NCBI RefSeq assembly: GCF_012726195.1
Contig: NZ_JAASAF010000004.1
Coordinates: forward strand, 62,001 to 126,000
Source of the DNA: Rhodococcus sp. HNM0563
GTDB taxonomy: Bacteria; Actinomycetota; Actinomycetes; Mycobacteriales; Mycobacteriaceae
DNA: 64,000 bases
Reading direction: 5' to 3'
The translations under genes and the position numbers were made by a program. Positions within the stretch are counted from its first letter, which is position 1. Each line of letters begins with the position of its first letter. The notes beneath the pieces are model-generated. The model did not search any database. It was not told the DNA's origin and was given only the letters and a program-made list of their open reading frames with translations. Shown here piece after piece: positions 57,636 to 64,000 of the stretch.

Positions 57636-58529
57636 TTACACGCGCTCGGGACGCTTCTCGACCAGGACGTTCTGCGTGCTGCGTCCCACGGGTCCGGCGG
57701 GGGTGTGGATGACGGCTGCGCTCATAGCTATTCCGTCGTGTCCGATCGAGGTTTCGCATTCGAGACCGATCCATGACCCTCGGGGTGGCTCGAACAGATG
57801 GACGGACAGCTCGGTGTTGAGAAACGTCCATTCATGGGGATCGAGACGCGCGCCGAGCCCGTTCGCGAGGTCAGCGAGTGCGACCGCATGGGTGAGGTCG
57901 CTGGTCGGCTCACCTTCGACGAGGGGCTTCGCCATCCGCAGCCAGGCCGAGGTCGGGGTATTGCGAACTCCTATCGGTGACACCACGCGCCAATCGATGG
58001 CATTGACGAATCCGACCCGCCAGGAATCCGGTAGAGGGAACGAGCGGGGATCATCTGCCTCGCCGTCCTCTGTGGGGGGCAGGGCCGAATCGGCATGATG
58101 GGCAACTTCTCGGGTGTCGGTGTTGACGAGTCGCCACCCACGGGCTTTGGCGACGGGCCTGAATGTGTTGTCGGAGTTTCGCGAGTGGAGTTCGGCGGCA
58201 ACCAGTTCGATTCTGCGTCCGGGGCGCTCGACCCATGCATGAACTCTGAGCTCGGACAGCGGCACCGGTCCCAAGATCTCGACGGTAACGCGAGAGATCC
58301 GGGTTCGGTCCCGTGGTTGACATCGCTCCATCGCTCGGGCCATCAGACCCGCCACCGGGCCTCCGTGCTGGATCCCGGGGCCCCAGGGGCTGCCGGCATG
58401 CCCAGAGGGCGTGAATGTCTCCCATGTGGTGCCATCCGAGGCCAATTCGGTGGTGTCGAGTCTGAAGCAGCCGTCGATGGTGTCGGGGGCGGCCGCAGTG
58501 CGCCGCCCCTCGGTCATGCTGTCGGTCAT
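57636..58529 (-). CDS. Thioesterase family protein (double hotdog)
   Basis: 297 residues. The N-terminal half (GSPWGPGIQHGGPVAGLMARAMER) and the C-terminal half (WTFLNTELSVHLFEPPRGSWIGLECETSIG; GIAMSAAVIHTPAGPVGRSTQNVLVE) are two TesB-like hotdog repeats. It probably hydrolyses an acyl-CoA. It is downstream of a TetR regulator (46 bases) and upstream of the alcohol dehydrogenase in a minus-strand run. Confidence 0.82.
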   Translation of the reverse strand: MTDSMTEGRRTAAAPDTIDGCFRLDTTELASDGTTWETFTPSGHAGSPWGPGIQHGGPVAGLMARAMERCQPRDRTRISRVTVEILGPVPLSELRVHAWVERPGRRIELVAAELHSRNSDNTFRPVAKARGWRLVNTDTREVAHHADSALPPTEDGEADDPRSFPLPDSWRVGFVNAIDWRVVSPIGVRNTPTSAWLRMAKPLVEGEPTSDLTHAVALADLANGLGARLDPHEWTFLNTELSVHLFEPPRGSWIGLECETSIGHDGIAMSAAVIHTPAGPVGRSTQNVLVEKRPERV

Positions 58530-58575
58530 ATTGATTGCCTTACATCGAGTTTCGATGAGACGCGGTAGCGCGTGC

Positions 58576-59136
58576 TCACCGGTGGAGTAGTATTCGGAGC
58601 TGCTTGCTGGTGGCTTCGAGAGGTGTGAGGGAGCGCTGAACCCGTGCCATCATGATCGCGCCTTCAATGGCGGCGACGCACATGGCAGCGAGTTCGTCCG
58701 CGTCTCCCGTGGACCGGTCCTCGTCGCGAAGTGATGAGGCGAGAATGTCGACCCATCGGCCAAGGGCCGCGGCTGTGCTGTCCCGGAGCGCGGGGTCGCC
58801 GTATCCTTCCTGTGCGACTGCCGCGACAGGACACCCAGCGTGGTAGTCGCTGCGGAGCAACCATTTCCCGAAGTAGTCGCAGACACCTTCGACGAGCTGC
58901 GCCGCCGTTGCCCCGCGATCGATTGCCGACGACAGTCGAGCGGTCACTTCGTTACCCGCCCTGTCGACGGCGGCCTGGATCATCTCTGATTTCCCACCGG
59001 GAAAGTGGTGGCGGACGGAACCTCGGGGTGCTCCGGAGTGCTCCAGTACGCGGTCGAAGGATGTACCGGTCAGTCCGCGTTCCCGCAGGACCTCGGTTGC
59101 GCTCGCCACCATCTTGTCGCGTGTTCCACGGGCCAT
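58576..59136 (-). CDS. TetR-family regulator (LmrA/YxaF-like)
   Basis: 186 residues. HTH GTSFDRVLEHSGAPRGSVRHHFPGGKSEM (about 23-51); the HHFPGGKSEMI stretch and the DYHAGCPVAAVAQEG motif are typical of the LmrA/YxaF subgroup. It sits between the tautomerase and thioesterase genes on the same strand. It may bind the inverted repeat at 59653-59668. Confidence 0.85.
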   Translation of the reverse strand: MARGTRDKMVASATEVLRERGLTGTSFDRVLEHSGAPRGSVRHHFPGGKSEMIQAAVDRAGNEVTARLSSAIDRGATAAQLVEGVCDYFGKWLLRSDYHAGCPVAAVAQEGYGDPALRDSTAAALGRWVDILASSLRDEDRSTGDADELAAMCVAAIEGAIMMARVQRSLTPLEATSKQLRILLHR

Positions 59137-59168
59137 GACGTCACTACCATCCTCTGTTGTCGCGCGAG

Positions 59169-59624
59169 TCAGTCGGTCGTAATGCTCCCATTCCGGTCTG
59201 CGCGGGCTTGTGCAGCAGCCGCCCGAAGCTCAGCGAACATTATGGGTTGGCCCCCGGCGCCCCAGTTGCCGTCGGGGATCTCGTGGATGTGTACCCAGAT
59301 TCGGTACGGATCGGGATCGCCGCCGTCGGCCTCGCGGATTGCCGCTGTCGCGTCCGTGATCATGCCCGCCTTTCGGCGCTGACTCAGGGCGCCTTCGGGG
59401 ACGGTTGCCGAAAGTAGGTAGAGGGGCTGCTCGGCACGTTGTCCGCCCTGATTGACGGCCCAGTCCGGGCGTTCGTGTAGTTGCACCCAGGTGGCGGCGC
59501 GGAAGAACGGCGTGTCGGGGACGCTCTCCCAATGCATCAGGATCTCGGTCAGCTTCGTGACCAGTCCGGTGCGTGCCTCGGAGGTCAGGGCGCCTTTCGG
59601 GTACGTCAGTTCGAGTAGCGGCAT
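59169..59624 (-). CDS. Tautomerase-like protein
   Basis: 151 residues from ATG 59624 (GAGG upstream); processing would expose Pro as residue 1 (MPLLELTYPKGAL), the catalytic feature of the tautomerase superfamily. Two beta-alpha-beta repeats are seen (PLLELTYPKGALTSEARTGL and PLYLLSATVPEGALSQRRKAGM), the second with Ala-Thr-Val in place of a starting Pro. It may isomerise a keto/enol intermediate of the pathway encoded nearby. Confidence 0.8.
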   Translation of the reverse strand: MPLLELTYPKGALTSEARTGLVTKLTEILMHWESVPDTPFFRAATWVQLHERPDWAVNQGGQRAEQPLYLLSATVPEGALSQRRKAGMITDATAAIREADGGDPDPYRIWVHIHEIPDGNWGAGGQPIMFAELRAAAAQARADRNGSITTD

Positions 59625-59937
59625 CAGCCCATCCTCATCGTCGGAATTATTATATGCAACATAGCATAATCGGTGACGGACGATTGAGTCGATGGAGGGC
59701 ATGTGCGAAATCGAGTTTTGTATCGTGGCCTGTCGTCATAGGTTTCGGTGATCCGACCGAACACGTCCTGATCTTTGTCGTCCCCTCGTCTTGATGCTTC
59801 ACTCGAGGTGAGCTCGATCCAGTCGGGATTGGAGAAGCGGTGGATCTCGAGTCCATGCGCGCGTCGGTGCAGGACGCGTTCGGATGGCGGCCGACGATTC
59901 GACCCCACCCTCGCGCCGGACAGAAGGAGGAGTCCTC
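59625..59937. other. Divergent intergenic region, tautomerase/enoyl-CoA hydratase
   Basis: 313 bases without a confident gene. The part nearest the tautomerase is AT-rich and holds the inverted repeat at 59653-59668. A minus-strand open frame (59908-59624) ends TGATG over the tautomerase start but matches no family known to me and runs through the AT-rich repeat, so it is not called. Confidence 0.5.
59653..59668. promoter_or_regulatory. Inverted repeat, possible TetR operator
   Basis: TATGC-AACATA-GCATA, perfect five-base arms in an AT-rich stretch 29 bases upstream of the tautomerase start. A plausible binding site for the TetR gene of the same run. Confidence 0.42.
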
Positions 59938-60690
59938 ATGGGACAGCCACTCATCACAGACAAGGATGGAACCCGCCGCATCACTCTCGATCGACCTGAG
60001 ATCCTCAACGCACTCCAGGTCGAAGATCTCCCGGTCATTACCGGAGCGGTCGAATCAATCGGTCCGGAAATCAGGGCGATCGTCCTTACTGGCTCCGGAG
60101 ACCGATCGTTCTCCGCCGGCATGCATGTCGAGACCTTCGCGGACGCAACGCCGGAAACAGCACACCGCATCATTTCTCAGGTCCGCGACTGTGTCGGCGC
60201 AATCAGACTCGCCCCGGTTCCTGTCATCGCAATGATCAACGGATACTGCCTCGGTGCCGGATTCGAAATGGCTCTCGCCGCGGACCTCCGGATCGCGCAC
60301 CCTGAGGTCGAGTTCGGGCTGCCCGAGGTGAAGCTCGGTATCCCATCGGTTGTCGATGCGGCGCTTCTCCACCACTACGGGGGTCTGTCCAAGGCCAAGG
60401 AGATCATCCTCACCGCGGATATGTACTCGGTCGCAGACCTGGCGCCCTACGGTTTCGTGAACAGGATCGTCGCCCCTCACGAACTCGAAGACGCGACTGC
60501 TGATCTGGTTACGGGATTGTCCAGCTGCACCCGCGAGGTCCTGGCCGCGCAGAAGCGACTGTTCGAGATCTGGCTCAACAGTGGCCTCCAGCCCGGAATC
60601 GACGCCAGTGTCGAGGTATTTGCCGATCTTTTCACGTCACCGGTCACTCGCCACGCCATCGCGCAGTACCAGCCGGTATCGCGAAAGTGA
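59938..60690 (+). CDS. Enoyl-CoA hydratase/isomerase family protein
   Basis: 250 residues from ATG 59938, with GGAGGAG upstream. Crotonase fold: FSAGMHVETFA (oxyanion segment), GYCLGAGFEMALAADLRIAHPEVEFGLPEVKLGIPSVVDAALLHHYGG with the usual Glu, and VNRIVAPHELED. It probably hydrates or isomerises an enoyl-CoA in the pathway of the divergent tautomerase/thioesterase genes. Confidence 0.87.
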   Translation: MGQPLITDKDGTRRITLDRPEILNALQVEDLPVITGAVESIGPEIRAIVLTGSGDRSFSAGMHVETFADATPETAHRIISQVRDCVGAIRLAPVPVIAMINGYCLGAGFEMALAADLRIAHPEVEFGLPEVKLGIPSVVDAALLHHYGGLSKAKEIILTADMYSVADLAPYGFVNRIVAPHELEDATADLVTGLSSCTREVLAAQKRLFEIWLNSGLQPGIDASVEVFADLFTSPVTRHAIAQYQPVSRK

Positions 60691-60698
60691 GAGTATTC

Positions 60699-60729
60699 GG
60701 GGTCGGTCAGGACCTCTGACTGTGGCCCC
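60699..60729. terminator. Hairpin between enoyl-CoA hydratase and amidase genes
   Basis: GGGG...GTCAG (60699-60710) can pair with CTGAC...CCCC (60716-60729) around GACCT, with an internal bulge. It separates two convergent genes and could stop both. Confidence 0.45.
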
Positions 60730-60809
60730 TGTGGTAATGCATCGCGCACAGCGTTGAGTGCAGGACGGGAAACTCGAATACCTTTGTCGCCGAGCGCGTC
60801 ATGAACCCT

Positions 60810-62183
60810 TCAGGCGGCCAGTGCATATTCCGCGAACCGTGCGACTGCGAGGACCAGGTCGTCCGAGTGCCGCGGCCCCACGATCTGGAGTCCGACGGGA
60901 AGCCCGGCCGATGTAGTGCCTGCCGGAATACTGATCGCCGGCTGTTGTGAGAGGTTGAACGGGTAGCTGAACGGCGTCCACTGCGGCCAGGTGGTTGCCG
61001 ACGACCCGGGTGGCACGTCGTAGCCGGCCTCGAACGCCGGTATCGGTACCGCAGGAGTCAGCAGCACATTGTGCGTCGTGTGGAACGTGCCCATGGTGAT
61101 GCCCACGGCGGCGGCGACGGCACGAGCATCGAGATACTCTACGGCGCTGAGTGTTTCGCCGCGCTCCCACACTCGGGCCAGGCCCGGATCGACCTTGTCG
61201 CGTGCGCCGTCGGGGAAGTTCTTCAGCATCGCGGCGGCGCCGGAGGCCCACAGCACTTCGAAGGCTTCGAGCGGGTCGCCGAATCCGGGATCGGCTTCGG
61301 TGACGGCGAGGCCGGCATCAGCGAGCCGACGCACGGCACGGTCGATGATGTCGCCAACCTCGGGGTCGACCGAGACGTAGCCGAGCGTTTTCGAGTACGC
61401 GACATCGAGACCGACGACCGCTCGGTCCAGTGAGCCACGGAATGTCATGACGGGAGGTGCGAGCGCGGTCGGGTCACGGGGGTCGGGCAGCGACAGGATG
61501 TCGGTGAGCAAGGCCGCGTCCTCCACCGTTCGGGTGATGGGCCCGGCATGCGCAAGCGGACCGAACGGGCTGGCGGGGAACAGCGGAATCCGCCCGTGCG
61601 TCGGTTTGAAACCGACCACACCGCAGAACGCCGCGGGGATGCGGATGCTTCCGCCTCCGTCGGTGCCCACCGAACATGGCCCGAACCCGGCTGCAACTGC
61701 GGCGGCACTGCCGCCGGACGATCCGCCCGCGGTCTTCGTCGTGTCGTGAGGGTTGCGGGTGATCCCGTACAACGCGGAGTCTGTCACGGCCTTCCACGCG
61801 ATCTCCGGTGTCGTCGTCTTGCCGACGAACACCATCCCGTCCTCACGAAGTCGTGCGGTGACGGGGCTGTCGACATCCCATGCCTGATCGGCGTCGACGG
61901 CCTGCGAGCCGCGTAACGTCGGCCAGTCCTTGGTGAGGAAGATGTCCTTGATCGAGATGGGTACCCCGTCGAGCAGTCCCTTTGCATACCCTGTGCGCCA
62001 GCGCTCCTCGGATCGGCGGGCCTGCTCCAGGGCTCGATCTTCGTCGACCAGGCAGAACGCGTTGATGTCGCGGTCGCGCTCGGCGATGTCGTCGAGAACT
62101 GCTCGAGTGGCCTCGACCGGGGACAGCTCACCCGCGGAGTAGGCAGTCACCAGCTCGACCGCGGTCATGTCGGTGGGCTTCAT
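60810..62183 (-). CDS. Amidase-signature family amidase
   Basis: 457 residues. The Ser-cisSer-Lys triad is visible: Lys79 in GVPISIKD, cis-Ser155 in AGGSSGGS, and Ser179 in TDGGGSIRIPA. It hydrolyses an amide (carboxamide or carbamoyl) to acid and ammonia. It follows the D-2-hydroxyacid dehydrogenase gene by 43 bases on the same strand and shares its promoter. Confidence 0.9.
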   Translation of the reverse strand: MKPTDMTAVELVTAYSAGELSPVEATRAVLDDIAERDRDINAFCLVDEDRALEQARRSEERWRTGYAKGLLDGVPISIKDIFLTKDWPTLRGSQAVDADQAWDVDSPVTARLREDGMVFVGKTTTPEIAWKAVTDSALYGITRNPHDTTKTAGGSSGGSAAAVAAGFGPCSVGTDGGGSIRIPAAFCGVVGFKPTHGRIPLFPASPFGPLAHAGPITRTVEDAALLTDILSLPDPRDPTALAPPVMTFRGSLDRAVVGLDVAYSKTLGYVSVDPEVGDIIDRAVRRLADAGLAVTEADPGFGDPLEAFEVLWASGAAAMLKNFPDGARDKVDPGLARVWERGETLSAVEYLDARAVAAAVGITMGTFHTTHNVLLTPAVPIPAFEAGYDVPPGSSATTWPQWTPFSYPFNLSQQPAISIPAGTTSAGLPVGLQIVGPRHSDDLVLAVARFAEYALAA

Positions 62184-62226
62184 GAGTTGCCTCCCTGGTG
62201 TTCGGACTTGCTCCCGGCGTCAGGCC

Positions 62227-63210
62227 TCAGGTGCTCGGCACGTAGCCGAGGTGCTTGTCGACGACGTTCTCGAGCTCACCGCCGGAACGCCACCGCTGGA
62301 AGTTGTCGACGAACACGTCGACCAGCGCGTCTCTCCATCCGCGGAAGTCACCGGAATTATGCGGTGTGATCATGACATTCGGAATATCCCACAGTGCGTG
62401 TTCCGGCGGGAGCGGTTCGGTGTCGACGACGTCGAGTGCAGCGCCCGCAAGCTCCCCCGAACGCAGGGCGTCAACCAGATCGTCGGTGCGGACGAGGTCG
62501 CCGCGTCCGACGTTGATGAAGCGTGCGCTCGGTTTCATCGCGCGGAACATGGAGGCATCGAACATGTCACGTGTCTGCTCAGTCAAGGGTGCAGCGACGA
62601 CCACGAAGTCGGCGTCGGCGAGTGCTTCGGCGAGGACTTCGGTGGCGGTGACAGTGCCGAAATCGGGGTCGTCGTCGCGTGCGCGTCGCCCCGAGCCCCG
62701 GACCCTCATTCCGACCGCGGTGAGGAGGCGTGCGATCGCGCGACCGATGGGGCCGGTGCCGACGACGAGAGCGGTGCGTCCGGCGATACGTTCGGATTCG
62801 CGGTGCCGCCACGTGTGCTCGCTCTGGAGCCGGAGTGATCCCGGTAGATCCTTCGCGAACGAGAGTATCTGCGCCAGAACGTATTCTGCGATCGGCTGAT
62901 CGAATACGCCGCGAGAGTTGGTGACGGTGACATCGCTGTCGCGAAGGGCCGGGAACATGATCGGATCCACTCCCGCTGCGGCCACGTGGACCCAGCGCAG
63001 CGTCTCGGCGGCATGCCATGCACGGGGGAGTGAATCGGTGAGGAAGTCGTAGACGAAGAGCACCTCGGCTCCGGCGAGCGCGGTCGCGAGGCCGTCGCTG
63101 TCGGTGTAGCGAATGTCGGCGTGCTCGGCGACCGGGGCAAGGAGTGTCTCGTCCGGCACGGACTCGGCATGTAGCACCGCCACCACAGGATTCGCTGTCA
63201 CGATTGACAC
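62227..63210 (-). CDS. D-2-hydroxyacid dehydrogenase family protein
   Basis: 327 residues. Rossmann motif ALVVGTGPIGRAIARLL, substrate Arg in FINVGRGDLV, and the catalytic His region MITPHNSGDFRGW in place of the commoner PHxAG. It interconverts a 2-keto acid and D-2-hydroxy acid with NAD(P). First gene of the minus-strand pair with the amidase. The GntR-type operator lies about 20 bases upstream. Confidence 0.86.
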   Translation of the reverse strand: MSIVTANPVVAVLHAESVPDETLLAPVAEHADIRYTDSDGLATALAGAEVLFVYDFLTDSLPRAWHAAETLRWVHVAAAGVDPIMFPALRDSDVTVTNSRGVFDQPIAEYVLAQILSFAKDLPGSLRLQSEHTWRHRESERIAGRTALVVGTGPIGRAIARLLTAVGMRVRGSGRRARDDDPDFGTVTATEVLAEALADADFVVVAAPLTEQTRDMFDASMFRAMKPSARFINVGRGDLVRTDDLVDALRSGELAGAALDVVDTEPLPPEHALWDIPNVMITPHNSGDFRGWRDALVDVFVDNFQRWRSGGELENVVDKHLGYVPST

Positions 63211-63228
63211 CGTAAGAGCCTATCGTAT

Positions 63229-63243
63229 TATTGTCAACAATCC
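63229..63243. promoter_or_regulatory. Candidate GntR-type operator, second copy
   Basis: TATTGTCAACAATCC, identical to 54595-54609, between the divergent dehydrogenase and racemase-type genes. Confidence 0.62.
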
Positions 63244-63281
63244 TCGTACGGTGGTGTCAGCGGGTAGAAGCAGAGGGCCCT

Positions 63282-64000
63282 ATGGAATTGAACATCCCCG
63301 AATTCGAGGGGCCTCTCGTGCAGCGGGGCATCGGTATCATCGCACCGTTCGATCTCGCACTCGAACGTGAACTGTGGCGCTGGGCCCCCCTCGAAGTGAG
63401 CCTGCACCTTGCGCGCACACCTTTCGAACCCGTTGCGGTGAGCAAGGAGATGGCCGAACTCGTCTCCGATCGTCGTCACCTCATGGCCGCAACCCGAGAC
63501 ATCATGCAGGTCGAGCCCGAGGTGGTCGCCTATCTCTGCAGCTCCGGCTCGTTCGTCAAAGGCGTGGCGTACGAAAAGACCCTGTGCGACGCGATCTGCG
63601 AGGCCGGCGCACCCGTGGCGGTGACGACGTCGGGAGCGCTGCTCGAGGCACTTCACCGATTGAACCTGACCAAGATCTCGGTGCTCACCCCGTACGACGA
63701 GGAGCTCACCCTCCTGCTGCACGATTTCCTCGCCGAAGCCGGAACCGAGGTACTGCGGTCCGAATATCTCGGACTCGGCGGCGGCATCTGGAGGGTCAAC
63801 TACCGCACCATTGCCGAACGCATCATCGGTGCCGATACGTCCGACTCCGAGGCGGTCTTCGTCAGTTGTACCAATCTGCCGACCTACGACCTGATCGCAC
63901 CCCTCGAACGTGAATTGGGCAAACCGATACTCACGGCCAATCAACTCACGATCTGGGCGTGTCTCGGAAGGATGAAGCTGCCGATGACAGGACCGGGACA
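63282..64000 (+). CDS. Asp/Glu racemase superfamily protein (maleate isomerase/arylmalonate decarboxylase type), cut by window edge
   Basis: 239 codons are visible and the frame runs off the end. ATG 63282 follows GAGGG. Two catalytic-type cysteines are present: Cys86 in YLCSSGS and Cys196 in VSCTNLPTYDLI. ERELGKPILTANQLTIWACL near the end is typical of the maleate cis-trans isomerase/Asp-Glu racemase group. It may isomerise a cis-unsaturated diacid or racemise a C2 centre in the pathway shared with the amidase. The exact reaction is open. Confidence 0.85.
   Translation, partial: MELNIPEFEGPLVQRGIGIIAPFDLALERELWRWAPLEVSLHLARTPFEPVAVSKEMAELVSDRRHLMAATRDIMQVEPEVVAYLCSSGSFVKGVAYEKTLCDAICEAGAPVAVTTSGALLEALHRLNLTKISVLTPYDEELTLLLHDFLAEAGTEVLRSEYLGLGGGIWRVNYRTIAERIIGADTSDSEAVFVSCTNLPTYDLIAPLERELGKPILTANQLTIWACLGRMKLPMTGPG

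Noticed and set aside
59624-59908. 94-codon minus-strand frame ending TGATG at the tautomerase start
   Set aside because: The overlap hinted at coupling, but the 3' part is AT-rich promoter-like sequence with an inverted repeat, and no family is recognisable.

Overview
The window reads as high-GC actinobacterial chromosome, almost certainly Rhodococcus or a close mycolic-acid relative. The evidence is the gene set (CarD, KstR, KstD, KshA, HsaABCD, a mycofactocin-type SDR, DUF4193), the many GTG starts and the frequent ATGA or GTGA stop/start overlaps. From memory, gene order at the left end follows the M. tuberculosis chromosome (radA, lpqE, carD, ispD, ispF, cysS, rlmB, then a LacI regulator, kstR and fadE34). 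No tRNA, rRNA or CRISPR array was seen.

1-18.5 kb is mostly housekeeping. It holds radA (partial), lpqE, carD, the ispDF-cysS-rlmB block, a 5-oxoprolinase set (pxpA, pxpB, pxpC) interrupted by an opposite-strand mgtE, a class I cholesterol oxidase with a TetR gene, a ZnuABC-type zinc/manganese importer with a possible Zur box, a LacI regulator and a trehalose-phosphatase/GH15 fusion.

18.5-47.9 kb is a steroid-degradation region. It has kstR divergent from fadE34; the side-chain operon chsE1-chsE2-chsH2-chsH1-ltp2; a mycofactocin-type SDR; kstD-hsd4B with a class II cholesterol oxidase and a secreted hydrolase; a LacI/SDR pair; and kshA divergent from hsaA-hsaD-hsaC-hsaB. Five palindromes matching the KstR operator (TAGAACACGTTCTA type) sit at 19.2, 21.5, 39.2, 42.7 and 42.8 kb, so most of these genes should be de-repressed together by sterol intermediates. 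MFS and ABC exporters interrupt the region.

Inside this region, at 27315-30116, lies a 2.8-kb IS481-type element with matching terminal inverted repeats and an apparent 6-bp target duplication. Besides its transposase it carries a TipAS-type MerR regulator and a DUF2268 zinc-metallopeptidase-like protein. Both sit behind a promoter with the 19-bp spacer typical of MerR control. This is the most unusual object in the window.

47.9-53 kb begins at a broken SDR remnant. It continues with a DUF4193 protein and a membrane-lipid block (YihY-like protein, membrane-anchored esterase, MprF-like aminoacyl-lipid synthase).

53-64 kb is an accessory catabolic region. It contains gabD/gabT, DUF3830, a zinc alcohol dehydrogenase, a thioesterase, a TetR regulator, a tautomerase, an enoyl-CoA hydratase, an amidase, a D-2-hydroxyacid dehydrogenase and an Asp/Glu-racemase/maleate-isomerase-type protein cut by the window edge. 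Two divergent promoters, 8.6 kb apart, share the same 15-bp operator-like sequence, so gabD/gabT and the amidase/dehydrogenase/racemase genes are probably one regulon.
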